From assembly GCA_003486945.1 (NCBI GenBank), contig DNFL01000261.1, positions 1 to 5,440 of the forward strand: a DNA stretch of 5,440 nt. The letters run 5' to 3'. Origin of the DNA: Hyphomonas sp. (lineage in GTDB: Bacteria > Pseudomonadota > Alphaproteobacteria > Caulobacterales > Hyphomonadaceae). Shown here piece after piece: positions 1 to 4,543 of this stretch. Position 1 is the stretch's first letter. The number at the start of each line of letters is the position of its first letter. Both the position numbers and the translations under genes were made by a program. The notes below the pieces were generated by a model. The model made no database searches. It was given only the letters and a program-made list of their open reading frames with translations, and had not been told where the DNA came from.

Positions 1-1029
1 CGCGCCGACATGGACGCGCTGCCCGTGCCGGAAAACACTGGCCTCGCTTTTGCCTCCAAGGTGCGCTCCATTCCGTGGACGGGCGATGAGAGCCAGGTGA
101 TGCATGCCTGCGCCCACGACATTCACATGACCGTCTGGGTCGGCACGGCCCGCCGCCTGATTGCGGAGAAGGATACATGGAAAGGCACGCTGATCATGAT
201 TGCTCAGCCTGCGGAGGAAATCGGCCTTGGCGCGCAGGCGATGCTGGCCGATGGTCTCTACACGAAGTTTCCGCAGCCGGACTATAATCTCGCGCTGCAC
301 GTCTCGGCCGGCGCGCCAGCAGGCACGGTCGCATATTCCTCCGGTTTCGCGCTCGCCAATGTCGATTCGGTTGATGTGAAGGTGAAGGGCGTCGGCGGCC
401 ACGGTGCCTATCCGCACACGACAGTCGATCCGATCCTGATCGCGAGCCATGTTGTGGTGGCCCTGCAGAGCCTCGTTTCGCGCAATACCAACCCGCTCGA
501 CTCCGCCGTCGTCACCGTCGGCTCGATCAAGGCCGGCGCCAAGCACAACATCATCCCGGATGAGGCCGAGCTGAAGATCACCGTGCGGTCGTATGAAGAC
601 GCCACCCGCCAGAAACTGCTCGACGGCATCAAGCGCATCGCCGAAGGCCAGGCCGCCGCCTTCGGCGCGCCGCCGCCGGAATTCAAGGTGGAGAGCGATT
701 ACACGCCAGCCACCTATAACGACCCCGCACTGACGGAGCGCGCGATGGCCGCCATCTCCGCCGAGCTTGGCGCGGCGAATGTCCGCTCCGTTCCGCCGGT
801 AATGGGCGGCGAGGATTTCGGACAGTTCGCGCGCACGGACGAGAAAATCCCCGGCGTCATCTTCTGGCTCGGCGCCGTGAACCCGGACAAGTATGCCGCC
901 GCGCAGATCGACGGCATGCCGCTGCCCTCGCTCCACTCCCCCCTGTTCGCGCCGGACGCAGACCCCACCATCGCCACCGGCGTGGACGCGATGACGGCAG
1001 CGGCAAAGGACCTGCTCAGCAAGAGCTGA
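1..1029 (+). CDS. M20D-family metal-dependent amidohydrolase (N-acyl-amino acid / IAA-conjugate hydrolase type), 5' partial
   Basis: Likely hydrolyses an amide bond of an N-acyl or N-aryl amino acid (aminoacylase/hippurate hydrolase/IAA-amino acid hydrolase group); the substrate cannot be read from sequence. The frame is open from base 1 and begins inside the family motif RADMDALPV, so roughly the first 80-120 residues are missing, and a signal peptide cannot be judged. Counting from the Met at nt 10, all five expected metal ligands of the two-metal site are present: Cys34 and His36 (HACAHD), Glu70 (PAEE, with Glu69 as the catalytic base), His97 (ALHV) and His309 (SLHSP). The lid/dimerisation domain runs from about residue 120 to 230 (GVGGHGAYPH, then GAKHNIIPDEAEL), and the catalytic domain resumes with the MGGEDF motif near 265-270. 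It ends in TGA, 9 bp from the convergent P450 gene, with no room for a terminator. Family assignment is firm; subfamily and substrate are inference. Confidence 0.93.
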   Translation, partial: RADMDALPVPENTGLAFASKVRSIPWTGDESQVMHACAHDIHMTVWVGTARRLIAEKDTWKGTLIMIAQPAEEIGLGAQAMLADGLYTKFPQPDYNLALHVSAGAPAGTVAYSSGFALANVDSVDVKVKGVGGHGAYPHTTVDPILIASHVVVALQSLVSRNTNPLDSAVVTVGSIKAGAKHNIIPDEAELKITVRSYEDATRQKLLDGIKRIAEGQAAAFGAPPPEFKVESDYTPATYNDPALTERAMAAISAELGAANVRSVPPVMGGEDFGQFARTDEKIPGVIFWLGAVNPDKYAAAQIDGMPLPSLHSPLFAPDADPTIATGVDAMTAAAKDLLSKS

Positions 1030-1038
1030 GAGAAGGCC

Positions 1039-2142
1039 TCAATACGAAATCGTCATCGCCGGCATGTCGCCGGGCAACAGGATATTCCAGCCGCCGGTAT
1101 CGCCCTCGATCCGCGCCTCGCGGTCGAGGAAAACGGCCAGCAATTCCTGCAACACCGCGCGCACGATGGCGTGCCCGAGGCAGGCATGCTGGCCCATCCC
1201 GAACATCAGCGGGCGCGTACCTGCTCTGTCCGGATTGAACACGCCCGGCTCCGCAAAGGCGAGCGGATCATGATTGCCCGCCGCCCACAGCATGAACAAT
1301 GGCGTGCCGGGCTCGATATCGATTTCGTCGAGCCGGATGTGTCCGGTCGTCAGCCGCATCGTCATTGGCGCCGGGCTCGCCATCCGCAAGCATTCGTTCG
1401 CGCACGGAAGAGTGGGCGTGATCCGGCTCCGGTTCTGCGCCGCCAGCCGCAAGCTGGCCGCCAGCCCGATGGTGGAGGCCTCAATCGCATCAAACGCCAT
1501 GCCTGCGATCAGGTCCGCCGCCGCCTCTTCGCCCACGCCGCCTGCCAGCGCAGCTGAAAACGGCGAGCCCCGCGACAAAGCCTCACGCGACAAGGTGCGC
1601 GTTTCGGCAGCCGCTGCTTCCGCCACAGCTGCCTTCGACAGGTCCGGCGCCGGGGAGAGCACATGGCCCATATCGTGCACCGCCTGCTCCAGCCTCAGCG
1701 CAGCGTCGGCGTCATAGCCGATGATCTCCGCCCAGACATTGCGCGCCGCGGGCGCCGCAAACCCGGACTTCAGGGCAAGCCCCTCCGCCCGCGCCGGCAC
1801 AATCTCCGCCACCACCCGGCGCACCAGCGCCGGAATTTCCACTGCATTCATCGCCGCAATCAGCGCTGCGCGGTCAACCCTGTGTGCCGCGCCGGATTTC
1901 GTGAACACGGAGCGCACCAGCAGTTCAAATATCTGCGGCGTCTCCGCCATCGCCTCGACGGAGGGCGCCATTCCATCCGCATGCGGATCTCTCGCTAGCG
2001 CAAGGAGTTCCGCGTAGCCAAGAATGGCGAGCCCGCCCCAGGGCGTCTGCTGCACTCGGTCGCCCGCGGCAAAGTCATCCTGGAAGGCATGCGAAAGAGA
2101 AACCCAGCCCGCCGGGCGGTCAAAAGTCGTGAAGGTTTTCAT
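1039..2142 (-). CDS. Cytochrome P450 (short soluble bacterial type, atypical I-helix)
   Basis: Heme-thiolate monooxygenase-like protein of 367 aa, shorter than the usual ~400 aa of soluble bacterial P450s. Visible motifs: the C-helix His-Arg (AAHRVDR, 87-88), K-helix ExxR (ECLR, 250-253), the WAAGNHDP stretch leading to FNPDR (302-306), and the heme loop FGMGQHACLG (314-323) with Cys321 as axial ligand. The I-helix reads AGMAFDAIEAST (213-224). The usual (A/G)Gx(D/E)T(T/S) signature is not met, and the acid-Thr pair that delivers protons to bound oxygen appears replaced by Ala-Ile in the simplest alignment. No membrane anchor is seen, so it should be cytosolic. No ferredoxin or reductase gene is in view. 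The start is supported by AGGA at 2150-2153, 7 nt before ATG. It is converged on by the hydrolase gene, and 175 bp separates it from the upstream same-strand membrane gene. Substrate is unknown; a non-monooxygenase role (peroxygenase, isomerase or dehydratase) is possible. Confidence 0.93.
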   Translation of the reverse strand: MKTFTTFDRPAGWVSLSHAFQDDFAAGDRVQQTPWGGLAILGYAELLALARDPHADGMAPSVEAMAETPQIFELLVRSVFTKSGAAHRVDRAALIAAMNAVEIPALVRRVVAEIVPARAEGLALKSGFAAPAARNVWAEIIGYDADAALRLEQAVHDMGHVLSPAPDLSKAAVAEAAAAETRTLSREALSRGSPFSAALAGGVGEEAAADLIAGMAFDAIEASTIGLAASLRLAAQNRSRITPTLPCANECLRMASPAPMTMRLTTGHIRLDEIDIEPGTPLFMLWAAGNHDPLAFAEPGVFNPDRAGTRPLMFGMGQHACLGHAIVRAVLQELLAVFLDREARIEGDTGGWNILLPGDMPAMTISY

Positions 2143-2151
2143 AGGTCAGTC

Positions 2152-2216
2152 CTGAAAGCATGAAAGATCGCCCCGCCAATGGCAGGGCGCGAAACTCGGG
2201 CGGTTTCAGCTTTCAG
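2152..2216 (-). repeat. Nested inverted repeat in the P450 5' leader, overlapping its ribosome binding site
   Basis: Read on the plus strand, CTGAAAGC (2152-2159), bulged A2160 and TGAAA (2161-2165) pair with TTTCA (2204-2208) and GCTTTCAG (2209-2216): 13 bp with one bulge. Inside lies a second hairpin, CGCCC-C-GCC (2169-2177), loop AAT, GGC-A-GGGCG (2181-2189). In RNA of the P450 strand its one mismatch becomes a U-G pair, giving a 9-bp stem with a 3-nt loop. The outer arm contains the first two bases of the AGGA ribosome binding site (2153-2150). The pairing is seen directly. A role in translation control of the P450 is inference; it could instead be a weak terminator of the upstream membrane operon, although no clean U-tract follows. 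Confidence 0.6.
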
Positions 2217-2254
2217 CGTTTCCGGACACAGTGCATGCGACTTCCTCTGAAGAG

Positions 2255-2287
2255 TGCACAGGCTAAGCGCATCACGCCGCCTGTGCA
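2255..2287. repeat. 9-bp perfect inverted repeat downstream of the seven-helix membrane gene
   Basis: TGCACAGGC (2255-2263) and GCCTGTGCA (2279-2287) are exact reverse complements separated by 15 bp. On the minus strand the structure starts about 30 nt after the stop of the seven-helix gene and ends about 110 nt before the P450 start. No T-run follows on either strand, so an intrinsic terminator is not well supported. It may be a protein-binding site for P450 regulation or a processing/stability hairpin at the 3' end of the membrane operon. Confidence 0.45.
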
Positions 2288-2317
2288 ACATCCAGACTTT
2301 ACGCCTTCAACACACAA

Positions 2318-3157
2318 TCAGCCCATCCATTGCAGGAACGGCTGCCCGGCGAGGGCTTGCACAAAGGTGGCGATCACGAGCGCCGCATATCCGGCGGCGG
2401 CCGTCCATACGGCCGGCACTGCAAGATGGCGCGGCAGGGCCAGCGTCAACAGTCCGAACAGTGGCAGCAGCTGCATTGCGTGGGTGGCGAAGAAATGCGC
2501 GATGCGCAGGTCGCCCACTTCGCGGCTCCAGCCCATGACCGGCAGCATCGCGCCCGTCTGCGGCGTGCCGACAAGATGCCCTGTGCCCATAGCCATGGTC
2601 ATCGCCACCGGTACGGTCAGCACGAAGGTAAGAACCAGCCCGAGCCCGATCGAGAGTCGCAGGCCAGGCGCCAGCCCACTTGCCCGGTTGCGCAGAATCG
2701 CGATGCCGAAAACGAGGCTCGCGGTCGTCAGCGAAATCGCGATAACACCCATTAGCGTATAAATGAGTGCCAGCTCCGGCGTGGAGCGATTGAAGTGCGA
2801 ACCCACGCCCATCGCCGCTGCGCCCCCGATCCAGATCATCTCGGCGAGGATGCAGAGGACAACGAATGTGGAGTATGCGCGGTAGCGGCGCCGCGCCGTC
2901 ATACCCGCCGGCAGGAAGCGCGCAAACAGCGCGAGGTTCAGGGTGTAGAGTGACAGCGAGATCATGAACTTCGCCGGTTTCATCCACACGTTCATGTCCT
3001 GATATGTGCGTGTCTCGACAGCCATCGCGGCAAAGACCGGAATCAGCGCAAAGGCCAGAACGACACCGAGCAGCGTGAAGCGCGGTTCGTCCGCCATCAG
3101 ACGGTTTGGCAGTTGCGACGTGCCGGATGCGGGAAAGATTGCAACAGTCGCGGTCAT
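2318..3157 (-). CDS. Seven-helix integral membrane protein of unknown function
   Basis: I do not recognise a named family. The 279-aa protein has about seven hydrophobic segments near residues 28-48, 63-83, 95-117, 128-152, 168-192, 218-240 and 247-270, and no obvious cleavable signal peptide. Polar motifs stand out: DMNVWMKPAKF (54-64), before or at helix 2; GVGSHFN (117-123), after helix 3; MAMGTGHLVG (188-197), after helix 5; and DLRIAHFFATHAMQLLP (216-232), leading into helix 6. The histidines 121, 194, 221 and 226 lie at or near helix ends, as in heme- or metal-binding or redox membrane proteins; that reading is inference. The start follows the upstream ABA4-like stop by one base (TGA-C-ATG), with GGAGG at 3164-3168, 6 nt before ATG, so translation is probably coupled. 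A Met at residue 21 is an alternative start but lacks this signal. Likely co-transcribed with the ABA4-like gene under the divergent TetR. Confidence 0.88.
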   Translation of the reverse strand: MTATVAIFPASGTSQLPNRLMADEPRFTLLGVVLAFALIPVFAAMAVETRTYQDMNVWMKPAKFMISLSLYTLNLALFARFLPAGMTARRRYRAYSTFVVLCILAEMIWIGGAAAMGVGSHFNRSTPELALIYTLMGVIAISLTTASLVFGIAILRNRASGLAPGLRLSIGLGLVLTFVLTVPVAMTMAMGTGHLVGTPQTGAMLPVMGWSREVGDLRIAHFFATHAMQLLPLFGLLTLALPRHLAVPAVWTAAAGYAALVIATFVQALAGQPFLQWMG

Positions 3158-3158
3158 G

Positions 3159-3596
3159 TCACGCCTCCGTGGGTTTGGGAGCGCGCAGCGACAGGCCGGC
3201 GCGCAGGACGAGGAAAAGCAGGAACCCTATCGGACCGAACCAGAAGATCAGCCCAAGGCAAGGAAGCACCAGAATGTGCGGCACACCTTCGGCCCGCGCC
3301 CTGCGCGCCGCCCATGCGCCGACAAACAGGTCGAAGGCGAGGAAATGTACCCACCCGGCCAGCGCCGCATGCGGATTGTCGAACAGCCGCATCACGTTCG
3401 CCAGGCTGTCATAGCCGCCTTCCGCCGAAGACCAGAAGGCAAGGATCAGCGCCGCATAGCCCACCGACAGGATGACCGGCACCACAAAGCCTGCATAGGC
3501 ATTGGCAAGGCGCGGCGCGAGCGGGCTCAGCGCGAGGGCGAGCCAGCCCGTCATGGCGAGCGGGTTCGCAAACTGGAAGAGTGTTTCAGGCGGCAT
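3159..3596 (-). CDS. ABA4-like (DUF4281) membrane protein
   Basis: Small membrane protein of 145 aa related to the ABA4-like family, named after the plant chloroplast protein ABA4 needed for neoxanthin formation; bacterial members have no settled function. Four hydrophobic segments lie near residues 8-26, 36-56, 80-96 and 108-132. Family-like features are the N-terminal PETLFQFANPLAMTGW, DNPHAALAGWVHFLAFDLFVG (in two pieces: DNPHAA, then AGWVHFLAFDLFVG, about 73-93), the PH pair near 106-107, LPCLGL, and FGPIGFLLF near 120-128. I chose the ATG at 3596 rather than the in-frame ATG at 3608. GGAG (3606-3603) sits 6 nt before the 3596 codon, homologues as I recall them begin with a Met just before PETLF, and the 3608 ATG would lie very close to the predicted transcript start. 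First gene of the cassette: its stop is one base from the start of the seven-helix gene. Divergent from the tetR-type gene, whose likely operators cover its promoter. Confidence 0.88.
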   Translation of the reverse strand: MPPETLFQFANPLAMTGWLALALSPLAPRLANAYAGFVVPVILSVGYAALILAFWSSAEGGYDSLANVMRLFDNPHAALAGWVHFLAFDLFVGAWAARRARAEGVPHILVLPCLGLIFWFGPIGFLLFLVLRAGLSLRAPKPTEA

Positions 3597-3602
3597 CGCT
3601 AA

Positions 3603-3606
3603 CTCC
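3603..3606 (-). promoter_or_regulatory. Ribosome binding site deciding the ABA4-like start
   Basis: GGAG on the minus strand, 6 nt upstream of the ATG at 3596-3594. It overlaps the alternative upstream ATG at 3608-3606 (ATGGAG), which itself has only a poor GTAAAG in front of it. This favours initiation at 3596. Confidence 0.6.
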
Positions 3607-3608
3607 AT

Positions 3609-3660
3609 CTTTACAATGCCAAGATAGAAATGCCACAGGACTTTACATTGTCAAGATAAA
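3609..3660. promoter_or_regulatory. Probable double TetR operator (two 18-bp direct repeats, 32-bp spacing)
   Basis: CTTTACAATGCCAAGATA (3609-3626) and CTTTACATTGTCAAGATA (3641-3658) match at 16 of 18 positions. Their starts are 32 bp apart, about three DNA turns, so two bound dimers would sit on the same face. The downstream copy is also an imperfect palindrome, TTTAnnTTG-N-CAAnnTAAA (3642-3660, 7 of 9 pairs); the first copy is more degenerate (6 of 9). Copy 2 contains the -35 of the leftward promoter and abuts the -35 of the rightward one. Copy 1 covers the leftward -10/start region. This is the layout expected for an autoregulated divergent TetR; binding itself is inference. Confidence 0.65.
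3624..3654 (-). promoter_or_regulatory. Leftward promoter of the ABA4-like/seven-helix operon
   Basis: On the minus strand a consensus TTGACA (-35, 3654-3649) is followed after 18-19 nt by TTTCTA or TTCTAT (3630-3625 or 3629-3624) as a weak -10. The predicted start near 3617 gives a leader of about 20 nt before the ATG at 3596. The -35 is good; the exact -10 is uncertain. Confidence 0.5.
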
Positions 3661-3663
3661 ATT

Positions 3664-3692
3664 TTGACAGCGGAAAGATCGAAGGCTAGGGT
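3664..3692 (+). promoter_or_regulatory. Rightward promoter of the tetR-type gene
   Basis: TTGACA (3664-3669), a 17-bp spacer, then TAGGGT (3687-3692) as -10. The transcript would begin about 6-7 nt later, at or next to the ATG at 3699, so the mRNA may be leaderless. Alternatively AGGG (3688-3691), 7 nt before the ATG, acts as a ribosome binding site for a transcript started further upstream. The two TTGACA boxes of the divergent promoters are back to back, 9 bp apart. Confidence 0.5.
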
Positions 3693-3698
3693 CGCGCC

Positions 3699-4313
3699 AT
3701 GACAGCAAAGAAAACGAAGGCCGCGCCGCGGCCCTATCATCACGGCGACCTACGGGCCGCCCTCCTCGCTGCGGCCGAGGCGGAACTGGTCGAGCGCGGC
3801 ATCGAAGCCTTCTCGCTGCGCAGTGTCGCCAAGCGCGCCAATGTCAGCCACGCCGCCCCAGCGCATCATTTCGGCGACACCAACGGCCTTCTCACCGCCC
3901 TGGCCGCGGATGGCTACCGGCGCTTCGTTGCCCATCAGGCCGCCTGGGAAGACCGCGGCGGAACAGAGCCTGCCGCCCGGCTGATCGAAAGCGGCCTGGG
4001 CTATATAGATTTCGCGCTGAAAAACCCTGCATTGTTCCGCCTGATGTTTGGCTCAGACAGGCCCGGCTTTGGCTCACCCGAACTTTACGAAGCCTCCATG
4101 GCGGCCTTCAACCAGATCGTTGCCGCAAACGCGGCCGTCGCCGCCAGGCATGGACGCAAACCCAGCGACACAGATGTCGAAGCGACCTGGGCGATCGTCC
4201 ATGGTCTTGCAGACCTGTTGTCCAACAACCGACTCTACCGCCTCGGCACCCTTGCCCCCAAAGCGCGCGACACAATCCTGCGCAGCATCATAGCCCGAAA
4301 CATTCCGGATTAA
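3699..4313 (+). CDS. TetR/AcrR-family transcriptional repressor with WHG-type C-terminal domain
   Basis: Ligand-responsive DNA-binding repressor of 204 aa, a normal length for the family. The N-terminal domain carries YHHGDL (13-18) and the helix-turn-helix about 38-60 (SLRSVAKRANVSHAAPAHHF), followed by GLLTALAADGYRRF. The C-terminal half holds ALKNPALFRLMFG (106-118) and the WAIVHGLADLL segment (164-174), the Trp...His-Gly signature of the WHG domain, which forms ligand pocket and dimer interface in this subgroup. The basic N-terminus (TAKKTKAAPRP) is typical of an extra DNA contact. The gene is divergent from the ABA4-like gene with 102 bp between start codons and two operator-like repeats there, so it most likely represses itself and the leftward membrane operon. 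Ligand is unknown; the hydrophobic neighbours and nearby P450 make a lipophilic molecule plausible, which is inference. Confidence 0.95.
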   Translation: MTAKKTKAAPRPYHHGDLRAALLAAAEAELVERGIEAFSLRSVAKRANVSHAAPAHHFGDTNGLLTALAADGYRRFVAHQAAWEDRGGTEPAARLIESGLGYIDFALKNPALFRLMFGSDRPGFGSPELYEASMAAFNQIVAANAAVAARHGRKPSDTDVEATWAIVHGLADLLSNNRLYRLGTLAPKARDTILRSIIARNIPD

Positions 4314-4389
4314 TCGCCCTCACCACCCCCAATAAAGGCAGCATTAAGGCACCCAACCTTGCCTCCTCGGGGTATCCGCGCTATATCCC

Positions 4390-4412
4390 CTTTTGCTCAG
4401 AGTGCGCAAAAG
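4390..4412. repeat. Perfect 7-bp inverted repeat between tetR-type gene and nadA
   Basis: CTTTTGC (4390-4396) and GCAAAAG (4406-4412) are exact reverse complements with a 9-nt loop. The repeat lies 77 bp past the TetR stop. There is no T-tract after it on the plus strand, so it is a poor intrinsic terminator; it may be a weak terminator, an mRNA 3' hairpin or a binding site. The rest of 4314-4465 shows only short, unconvincing pairings, such as AGGCA/TGCCT at 4347-4364 and CCCTG/CAGGG at 4434-4458. I see no small gene in it. Confidence 0.35.
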
Positions 4413-4465
4413 TAATGGAGCGGTCACGAAGAGCCCTGCCTCCCCGTATATTTCAGGGACATATC

Positions 4466-4498
4466 TTGAAACGCGGACTGTCAGGCCTAACTTATACT
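4466..4498 (+). promoter_or_regulatory. Probable nadA promoter
   Basis: TATACT (4493-4498) is a near-consensus -10. TTGAAA (4466-4471) is the best -35 but sits 21 bp away. With TAACTT (4488-4493) as the -10, the spacing is a regular 16 bp. Either choice places the transcript start about 35-45 nt before the nadA ATG and inside or beside the palindrome at 4492-4512. Confidence 0.45.
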
Positions 4499-4512
4499 CA
4501 AATCGAGCATAA
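4492..4512. promoter_or_regulatory. 21-bp palindromic operator candidate overlapping the nadA -10 box
   Basis: Left half TTATACTCAA and right half TCGAGCATAA flank a central A; 8 of 10 base pairs are symmetric, giving the pattern TTATnCTC-N5-GAGnATAA. It covers the -10 TATACT, so a bound protein would block transcription. Alphaproteobacteria are known to regulate nad genes with a dedicated repressor, NadQ; assigning this site to NadQ is inference from position and symmetry. A second pairing, CGAGC (4504-4508) with GCTCG (4515-4519), overlaps the right half and could form a small leader hairpin. Confidence 0.6.
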
Positions 4513-4543
4513 CTGCTCGGTCCCTTGAGACGAGGAGGATACC

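Noticed and set aside
1171..2017. Several plus-strand frames of 98-147 codons inside the P450 gene
   Set aside because: All are antisense to the P450 with biased Arg/Ala/Ser composition and no motifs.
2231..2289. Three GTGCA copies in the gap before the P450 as a repeat array
   Set aside because: A 5-base word with irregular spacing; two of the copies are explained by the 9-bp inverted repeat at 2255-2287.
2160..2762. A 200-codon open frame on the plus strand, antisense to the seven-helix gene
   Set aside because: Low-complexity Arg/Pro/Ser/Ala composition, no recognisable domain, no convincing ribosome binding site; it is the complement of a membrane-protein gene.
2307..2987. A 226-codon open frame on the minus strand overlapping the seven-helix gene in another frame
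   Set aside because: Its translation is rich in Arg, Gly, Asp and His without helices or motifs, while the overlapping frame encodes a clear membrane protein with a good ribosome binding site and coupled start. It is a high-GC shadow frame.
3006..3602. A 198-codon plus-strand open frame antisense to the ABA4-like gene
   Set aside because: Arg/Gln/Glu-rich translation typical of antisense of hydrophobic codons in GC-rich DNA; the ABA4-like motifs on the other strand are decisive.
4347..4364. AGGCA/TGCCT pairing as a terminator for the tetR-type gene
   Set aside because: Only 5 bp with an 8-nt loop and no following T-run; expected by chance in this composition.
4434..4458. CCCTG/CAGGG pairing upstream of nadA as a riboswitch or operator
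   Set aside because: 5-bp stem with a 15-nt loop lying upstream of the predicted promoter; too weak, and not in the transcript.
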